This document shows, piece by piece, positions 57,277 through 64,000 of a DNA stretch of 64,000 nt. The notes under the pieces are model-generated. The model saw only the letters and a program-made list of their open reading frames with translations, ran no database searches and was not told the DNA's origin. This DNA is from Lindgomyces ingoldianus (Eukaryota > Ascomycota > Dothideomycetes > Pleosporales > Lindgomycetaceae): contig NW_022985182.1 of the NCBI RefSeq assembly GCF_010093535.1, forward strand, positions 103,253 to 167,252, given 5' to 3'. Both the position numbers and the translations under genes were made by a program. Every line of letters begins with the position of its first letter. Position 1 is the stretch's first letter.

Positions 57277-59116
57277 ACATGGTCCACAAGCGAATGTTCA
57301 ACACAAGCGAGTGTTCCGCCCCACCACCAAAACGCAGCTAACCTACTACTAACTGTGATGCATTAACAACTATACAATTAATTATTTTTAAAAGAGGCTA
57401 GAATTAACCTAGCTATTTAAGCTCTTAATAGAGACACGTTTTTAACTAAGAGGCGCGCTGCAGCACTTTATAATGTTAATTAAATAGCTCTCTGCTAACA
57501 ACGCGCAGGGATGACTATGCAACGCGACTGTATAGCTAACAACAAAAAGCTTATAAAGCTAGAAAAGGAGGTAATTATTAAGCATATACTTAATCTAGAT
57601 TCCTAAGGATTTGCGCCTACTCTAGGTGCTGTACAAGAGATAGCTAACAAGCTTCTTACTAAGCACAGCGCTCTACTAGCAGGTATTAACTAGCTATCTA
57701 ACTTTGTTGCGTGTACACTAGCAGTTAAAACCTACTTTAGCTAACTATATAATTACTAATAAGCAAAATGTAAAGATTTAGTAATTATAAGTAAGTAGTT
57801 TAAGCTTATAGAAGCTACATAATTAAAGTACAGCATTATAGATTAGGACATGTATAATTTTAATAAGACAAGCTTTTAGATAAGGGTTATATTAAGCTAA
57901 ATAGTTGTTATAGGCATAAATAGACATAATTAGCTAAAGGCTATACAGCTAGGTAACTGTAAATAGGTAACAGTTATTATAGGCATTAACGCAGATAAGT
58001 AGGTAATACCTTTATATATAATCTTTAAAGGCAAGCATCACCTATCTGCCTAGTATAAAAATAAGGATATACTAAAAGACTAGGCTATTAGTGTTAGTAA
58101 TAATAGCTAGATAACTAATAAATATAGAATTACATAGCTAAAGCACTTTAATTTACATATAAAAAATTACTTAGTAGGCTTATAGCAGCTACTTATTTTT
58201 AATAGCTATAAGAGCTATTACTTTATTAAATTCCTAGAGCTCTGCAAGCAGAGGCGTATTATAGCGCTCTGTATGCCAGCACACGCGTTACATATTCTAC
58301 AGCTGCTTAACGTTAGCTGCTTTTTGCTGTTAAAGCGCGCGTACAGTACTAAGATTAGCTAGTTAATCTGCTACTAGATTAACTATATTAATAAGCTAAC
58401 CTTTCTACTAGCCTTTAAAGCAGCATTTAGTTACTTAATTACAATAGATAATATCTGCGCAGGCTTTAAAGCTACAGGACTAGTCCTATTTAACCTAGAG
58501 CTAGTGCTTTTAAAGCTTAATATACAGCTACCTAATTAGCTAGCTACTCTACTACTAAATACTGCTTAGAAGGCTTAAACACTTAGTAATTTTTATAAAG
58601 TTAAGGCTTAGTTAACTCTACTATATAATTAAATTTAAAGGCATTAGAATTTATCTTCTTTTGCTATACTTAATTTAGCAAAGCAGCTAAGCAAGAGCGC
58701 TACTAAGATAGCTTATATTGCTGTTCTATAGCATAATTAAGCAGCTACTCTAGAGAGGGCCTATAAGGCAGCCACAAAGCGTAAGCAGCGTAAAAAAAAG
58801 TAAATTTAAAAAGAAAAAACTCTAATAAGTTATTAGAGCTTTAAGTTAAGTACTTAGAAGCTTGCTAGTATAGCAGAAAGTAGTAAAATGCCTTAGAAGA
58901 AGTTAACTGCTAAAAGCAGCGCAGCACGCGCACAGCGCTGCAAGCGCTGTAACAAGCCTAGGCATAACTCTTATACATGTAAGGATATTAAATAATCTTA
59001 TAGTAGTTTATTTTATATAGTATATTTTTACGTTGTTAAATTAATAGTCTTTAAAGTTAAATTTAGTAGTGGGGCGGAACACTTGCTTGTGTTGAACATT
59101 CGCTTGTGGACCATGT
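57277..59116 (+). mobile_element. pogo/Fot1-type DNA transposon with 48-bp inverted ends
   Basis: 1840 bp, TA on both sides (57275-57276, 59117-59118). The 48-bp ends (57277-57324, 59069-59116) are inverted copies with one mismatch. Each holds two 17-bp units (cacaagcgaatgttcaa and cacaagcgagtgttccg). The interior encodes a RIP-degraded DDE transposase. The ends are far less mutated than the interior. Confidence 0.93.
57490..58995 (+). pseudogene. pogo-type DDE transposase, RIP-inactivated
   Basis: Plus-strand frame by homology: KEVIIKHILNLDS-GFAPTLGAVQEIANKLL (helix-turn-helix, from about 57568), then NFVACTLAVK. The DDE_1 superfamily stretch follows: TVIIGINADK (near 57970), IIFKGKHHLSA-YKN, and MPAHALHILQLLNVSCF (near 58272, equal to MPPHSSHLLQPLDVGCF in active relatives). 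A terminal CCHC knuckle RCKRCNKPGHNSYTC lies near 58937-58980. Stops at former Gln/Trp codons. Confidence 0.85.
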
Positions 59117-59604
59117 TAACATTATTATTATTAGCCTTAGCCTTAGCCTTTATATTAACATACTTTTAAAAAACAGCCTTTATTAAAGCTTTAGCTTTTT
59201 TATGCTATGTAAAGTGCTTTCTCTAGTAGTTCTTAAACTAAATAAAATAAAGTTAAGAGTTTAAAATTATTACTATATAGTAATAAAATATAAGTAGCTT
59301 AATAATAAACTTTTTCTAGTATATAAGCAACTTCTCTATGCTAAATGCTACACTAGATTTAAAGTAGTAATTATTACTCTTACCTTTAAGTTTATTACCT
59401 ATACATAGAAGCTTAGTATAGAAGTGTTATAGGTTAATAATAAACATCTAAAGAGAGCTATAAGAGCTGTTGCCTTTAAAGTGTTTTATTATAAAGTAAA
59501 AAACTTTAAGAAACTTATAAAAGTAATTAACTTTTTTTTATTTATTTTTAGTAATAACCTTAGTAAGAGTAGAGTTACTAAAAATAATAGAGTTTATAAA
59601 GTTA

Positions 59605-59890
59605 TTATTAGTGCTTCTGTCTGTACGCAGCAGCAGCGTCGCGGCCTAGATACGAGCGATCACGCACGAGCAGGATCACGTATCTATGTCACATGATGCT
59701 CGTGCGCGAACCTCTGTGCGCGAACATCTAGATATCCCCCTTTTCCTCTGTACAGAGGAAAAACAAGAAGTAATTAACACTAGTTACTTAACACCCCTGT
59801 GCAATGTTTACACTGTGCAAACCTCTCTGTCTTGTACACATTTGCTAACACTAAGTGCTAGCTAGCAGAGAGTCTATTTAACACTAATTA
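59605..59890 (-). repeat. dispersed repeat R1, inverted partial copy
   Basis: Matches the reverse complement of parts of 61710-62000 (gtacgcagcagcagcgtcgcg, the ctcgtgcgcgaacctctgtgcgcg block, gatatcccccttttcctc), with the terminal caga..tctatttaacact near 59870-59888. It faces the next copy head to head. Confidence 0.65.
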
Positions 59891-59944
59891 GTAGTTTAAA
59901 TACTATAAAAAAAAAGCTTTTTTTATACTTTTTTATTTAAAAGT

Positions 59945-60440
59945 GTTAAATAGGCTCTGACAGCTAGCTGCTTATAGTATAAGCACTTAAGTAGCAAGAG
60001 TAAGAGTGGTGTACAGTGTGCACAGCGTACAAGGTAGGTAAGGTAAGGGCAACATGTTTCTAGTTCTATTACTCTTGTCTTTCCTTTATATAGAGGAAAA
60101 AGGGGATATCTAGATATTTACGCATAGAAGTTTGCACACAAGCATTATGTAACATAGATACATAGTCCTGCTTGTGCGTAATTGCTTATATCTAGATTAT
60201 AACGCTACTGCTATGTACAGACACTAGCAACTTTTCTTTTTATCTAAAAAGTTACCTTTTATACATGTTACTTTCTTTCTATCTGTGTAGGTCTATTTAA
60301 TTATGTTTTACTTTTACTCTACTTTATTTATTAAAACTTGCCTTAGTAATGCTGTACATTAAAATAAGCTAGTTACACTATATAAATAGCTTTATAAATA
60401 GTGTAAAGTATTTTAGGCTATTATTATCTAGCCTTTATAC
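59945..60440 (+). repeat. dispersed repeat R1, RIP-mutated copy
   Basis: About 495 bp, starting tgttaaataggctctgac and ending near tctagccttta. The same order of blocks as at 61710-62205, with many C-to-T and G-to-A changes (gtacggtg to gtacagtg, ctgtacagagg to ttatatagagg). Confidence 0.75.
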
Positions 60441-61370
60441 ACTTATCTTGTAAGTAATTTAGTAGTGTATAAACTATTTTATATAGGGTTTTGTGCTAGA
60501 ATAGTGTAGGATCTTTGCGTAGGCAGGTGCATAGGGAGGTGTATATAATAAGGTCTTTTTTTTTCTTTACTTTCTCTTTTTTATCCTTTACTTTCTAAGC
60601 CTTACTATACTATTCCTTAGCTTTTTTCTTTTTTTATGCAGTGCTAACAGTAACAGATACTCCTGCCTGCACACACACACACACACACACACATAGAGAG
60701 AGAGAGAGAGAGAGAGATGTCTCTCTAGCCTTTCTTCTCTACCTCTAGCGCTGTTAGTGTAGGCGTCTTTAACGTCCTTATGCAGTCTAGCAGCTTAGGG
60801 CGCATCTGTGTTACCCTTTTAACTAGTTTTACTACTAATTAGTAGTTTATTTAATGTCTTAGCATAAATATATAAATCTTTTAGCTCTTTTACTTCTTTT
60901 TTATATAAAATGCTAATTATAGATAAGCTAAAAAGTAGTATATAGCAGCTTTACTATTTTATAATATTAATATTATCTTACCTGCTAGCACTAATTTATA
61001 GCTGTAGGCAGCAAAGGTTATGTGTTATAAGAAATACTTCTATGCAGTTTTAGTTTAAAGTTATAGTTAAGTCCTAGCAACTCTATGTGCTTATTATTAT
61101 AGTAGCACTACTAGTACCTTTTTTTTTATTAAGTGTTATATGTTAGCTAACTTCTAAGCTAATGCCTACACTTTATATGTATAGTAGAGCTATAGTCTGC
61201 ATTATAACTACTATATGTAAGAGGTGGTAGCTTTTTCTTTTTCTATATACTAGATAAATAGACTGTCTTTTTTACATATCCTTCTCTTCTAATCTTATAA
61301 TAAGAAAAATAAGTGTGTATAATAAAAAAAATAAAAAAGATAAGCTTTATATAAAAGTGTTATTAGTCTA
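60441..61370. other. AT-rich stretch with a CA/GA microsatellite
   Basis: Presumably the 3' flank or LTR of the minus-strand Copia-C element. 60669-60717 is a (CA)n run followed by a (GA)n run. No gene is readable and LTR borders are not identifiable because the partner is outside the window. Confidence 0.4.
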
Positions 61371-61709
61371 GTTAGTCTAAGGCATTTTTACGCATAAGGT
61401 CTAGCTAGTCTACAGATGCTTCTATCTAGACAGAGAGGCAGTTAGTTAGAACTAATAATTAAAAAGCCTAGTTTAGTGTTTTCTTTATACATGCATCTAC
61501 TAAGTTATTTTTACTATTAATTTACCTTATTTTAGTAATTTCCTTTTTCTTGTATAATTTGCAAAGTAACATAATGTTAATTATAAGTTACTTTTTACTA
61601 GTAGTGCCTAGCTTAATAAGGTAATTATATAGAGACTTTAAATCTATATAAATTACTACTAGAATTAGTAGTAGTTTAAGCATTTATATAATTTACTATA
61701 AAGTTATAC
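61371..61709 (-). pseudogene. Copia-C RNase H and Pol C-terminus
   Basis: Minus-strand frame: IDLKSLYNYLIKLGTTSKK (near 61600-61660), then ITKIRQINSKNNLVDACIK-like sequence, then TNCLSV near the end. This is the fungal Copia RNase H tail (DSYSLYECLVKLGTT... WI...DNPADA). RIP stops are present. It belongs with the fragment at 62206-64000. The RT between them is missing. Confidence 0.7.
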
Positions 61710-62205
61710 TAAGTGTTAAATGGGCTCTGACAGCTAGCTGCTTATGGTATAAGCACTTAAGTAGCAAGAGTAAGAGTGGTGTACGGTGTGCACAGCGTAC
61801 AAGGTAGGTAAGGTAAGGGCAACATGTTTCTAGTTCTATTGCTCTTGTCTTTCCTCTGTACAGAGGAAAAGGGGGATATCTAGATGTTTGCGCACAGAGG
61901 TTCGCGCACAAGCATCATGTGACATAGATACGTGATCCTGCTTGTGCGCGATTGTTTGTATCCAGGCCGCGACGCTGCTGCTGCGTACGGACACTGGCAA
62001 CTTTTCTTTTTGTCTAAAGAGTTGCCTTCTGTACGCGTTACCTCCCTTCTGTCTGTGTAGGTCTATCTAATTACGTTCTGCCTTTACTCCACCCCATTTG
62101 TTAGGACTTGCCTTAGTGATGCTGTACGTTAAGATAGGCTAGTTGCGCCATGTGGATAGCTCTATAAATAGTGTAGAGCGTTTTAGGCTATTGTTGTCTA
62201 GCCTT
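61710..62205 (+). repeat. dispersed repeat R1, least mutated copy
   Basis: About 496 bp from tgttaaatgggctctgac to tctagcctttta. GC-rich and largely free of RIP. It sits exactly where the RT of Copia-C should be. Its tips are weakly inverted (taaatgggctctgaca against taaaaggctagacaa). Class unknown. Confidence 0.7.
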
Positions 62206-64000
62206 TTACTTCTTGTACAAGGCGGAGGTTGAAAATCTGACCTTTGTGCCTTGTTAGGTTGTATGCTATAACCTTAAAAGTGCTGTTAGTGATTAGGGTG
62301 TCCATCTCTGTGCAGTCTAATTCCTTAAATAGTTCTCTAGGTGTAGTGATCACACTGTCTGTACAGAGCTTAATAGACAAGGCCTAATCATCCTTCTCCT
62401 TCTAGGTCAGGAATACCTGGTCTGGACTTTGTGCAGGTTTCCTTTGCCTTTCACTTCTCCTAGTATCTATATCTTCCCTTTGCACTAGTGCAGCATCGCT
62501 ATCCTAAGGGGCTTAGTCTGTGGTGGGCTCTAGTTCTGCCTCTGTAACATTCTTGCAGGGCTGTTCTCTCTTCCTCTTCTTTAAGGGATCCCTTTGTACA
62601 GGGATTAGTTTATCTAGGTTATTTGTTGCAGGTAAGTTATCTTTCTTCTTTTCTTTATAGTACAGTTTAACCTGCGTACATTAAAGCTTTAGTAGGCTAT
62701 TCTTCCTTTTAATAATAATATCTCTCCCTTTAATGCTCTTAATCTTGTATAGGCTAGTCTAGCCTTCCTTCTCTCTCTATGCTATAATCTTTAAGCTAAG
62801 GGGGAGGTTAAGAACTTTATATATTATAGGGCTATTATAAGTGTTAATTACATAATTAATGTTTACTTTTACATAGTCTTTTTAAAGTATCTTTATTACC
62901 TTTTATACAGCGCTTGCTTGTGTAATAATGTCTAGTAATAGTAGAGAGTCTAGGTTAATTTTTAGGTATGCCCTAAAGACTAGCAGTGTGGGTACTAGAC
63001 TATGTAGGCTAGCTGTGTTGTTTAGAGCTTTAACTGCTATCTATAGGATAGCCTTATTATCTATATAGTTACCTAGCTTAGTCTTTAGGATGTTAAACGC
63101 TTGTTAGAGAGGTATGTGTGCGCGCTTAACCTTTCTAACTGCCTAATGTGCTTCTATAGGCATCTGCTTACATATAGCTTCTATAATCTTTGCATAAGCT
63201 TAAAAATTCTCTAAAGTAAAGTTTATACTAGAGTTATGCACAATATAGTCTAGGGGTTCTTAATAGGTGTTAATCTAGCATTTACATAGTGCATCCTAGG
63301 TATCTTGTGCAGACATAGATTTTAGAAATGTAGCAGCCTAAAATAATGTGTCTATATTAATAACATATAAGACATCTCTATTATTAATTTATATAACATT
63401 AATAATAACTTTATAGTTAAAGTAAGTGTTATTTTTAATTATAAACTTAAATCTTTATAAAGCCTAGTTATATAATTAGTAGAGGTAGCAGAACTTCTTA
63501 ATCTCTTCTAGCACTGCAGCATTAATGTTATAGCTAGCGCTAGTTAGCATCTTTTAGAGTCTCTTTATGCAGGGGTGTCTAAATTAGCAGTAGAGGCAGT
63601 AGAGTTTTAATTTAGTAAAAAAAAATATAGATTTTTCCTTACTAACATTAAAAAAAAGGTGTCTTTATTTTTATATAATAAGTACTATAGTTTTGTCTTT
63701 ACATATAATAATATTTAGAATGTTGTTAAAGTATGCCCTAAGTTAGTTAGCATTTGCTAGTAATAGCAAAAATAGTGTTAGAGTTTCTAGGATGTAGTAT
63801 GTAACTAGACTAATTAGGTTCTAGATTTGTACAGTACTAATTAATCTCTTTAGTGTCTAGCTTTTAAAGCTAATATCTATTTAGCTAAGTGTTTAATTAA
63901 TTTCTATATATAAGTTTTCTTATATGTACACCTTAAGTTAGAACTTACTAATAGTAGAGATCTTTACTGCGCTTATATTTTATAGTTTGCCTTAGTATAC
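62206..64000 (-). mobile_element. Copia-C element, integrase and start of RT, truncated by the window edge
   Basis: Minus strand. The integrase C-terminal segment (ILQIAVKALNNTASLHSLVP, LLVFRAYLKI, 62940-63060), REKEG-TSLYKIKSIKGRDI (62700-62800), and a linker rich in charged residues (62400-62600, RIP-free) are seen. The start of RVT_2 follows: PRELFKELDCTEMDTLITNSTFKVI...LRLVQEVKG (62206-62345). In active relatives the RT continues FEKSRLVIQ; here it ends at repeat R1. Sequence to the right (63060-64000) is RIP-degraded integrase and Gag. Confidence 0.78.

Larger units (their letters stand above)
56700..59600 (+). mobile_element. relic related to the hAT element at 46724, split by a pogo insertion
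   Basis: 57130-57275 (aagctcttattataatagttgctactaggtaactta and surroundings) resembles 47330-47400, and 59119-59500 resembles 47400-47750 in the same order, so the two halves flank the pogo element at 57277-59116. Heavily decayed. Outer ends not identified. Confidence 0.45.

Noticed and set aside
59140..59165. Short ccttag repeats as a telomere-like tract
   Set aside because: Only about three units and not the TTAGGG/CCCTAA permutation.

Overview
This 64-kb window looks like a scaffold piece from a filamentous ascomycete (Pezizomycotina). The reasons are a Zn2Cys6/fungal-specific transcription factor with a 52-nt GT-AG intron, intronless class A flavoprotein monooxygenase and GH29 fucosidase genes, fungal Copia/Gypsy/pogo elements, and long AT-rich blocks in which CA/TG dinucleotides have been turned into TA. 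That last pattern, with Gln codons turned to stops and Asp to Asn inside otherwise readable transposon frames, is what repeat-induced point mutation (RIP) leaves. I cannot assign a genus. An assembly gap of Ns lies at 52352-53081.

Layout. 1-9994: a Copia-A LTR end, a RIP-degraded Copia-A copy (580-5866), fold-back relics of a pogo-like transposon, and a short pogo derivative with perfect 60-bp inverted ends (8629-9760). 9995-17738: a complete minus-strand Ty3/Gypsy element (602-bp LTRs, target duplication gcatt) that also carries a cysteine-rich/coiled-coil frame on the opposite strand. 18172-30716: a Copia-B element (218-bp LTRs, duplication attta) containing three later insertions: a solo LTR (aggac), a full Copia-A copy (341-bp LTRs, aaccc) and a mini-LTR (cctac). 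31281-37373: the main low-RIP gene island, with a broken Ser/Thr-rich secreted-protein gene, a Zn2Cys6 regulator and a FAD monooxygenase in tandem. 37374-43669: a CHAT-domain gene fragment split by a minus-strand Copia-A copy (duplication cgtat). 43834-44940: mini-LTR copies. 45512-54004: intron-bearing, RIP-degraded genes, one interrupted by a hAT-type transposon (46724-49802, 8-bp duplication). 54150-56690: a second gene island with a secreted alpha-L-fucosidase. 56700-64000: a relative of the hAT element split by another pogo element (57277-59116), a dispersed ~500-bp repeat in three copies, and a truncated minus-strand Copia-C element running off the right edge.

Only three genes look intact: the regulator, the monooxygenase and the fucosidase. 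The regulator/monooxygenase pair may be one functional unit, since they are co-oriented, 416 bp apart and have repeated gtccgt motifs between them, but the pathway cannot be named. Most other content is transposon. Target-site duplications give an explicit relative order of insertion, and the islands free of RIP mark unique host or copy-specific sequence. The less routine observations are a shared 17-bp repeat period in the ends of three pogo families, a set of short introns with near-identical 3' ends, and the antisense cysteine-rich frame in the Gypsy element.
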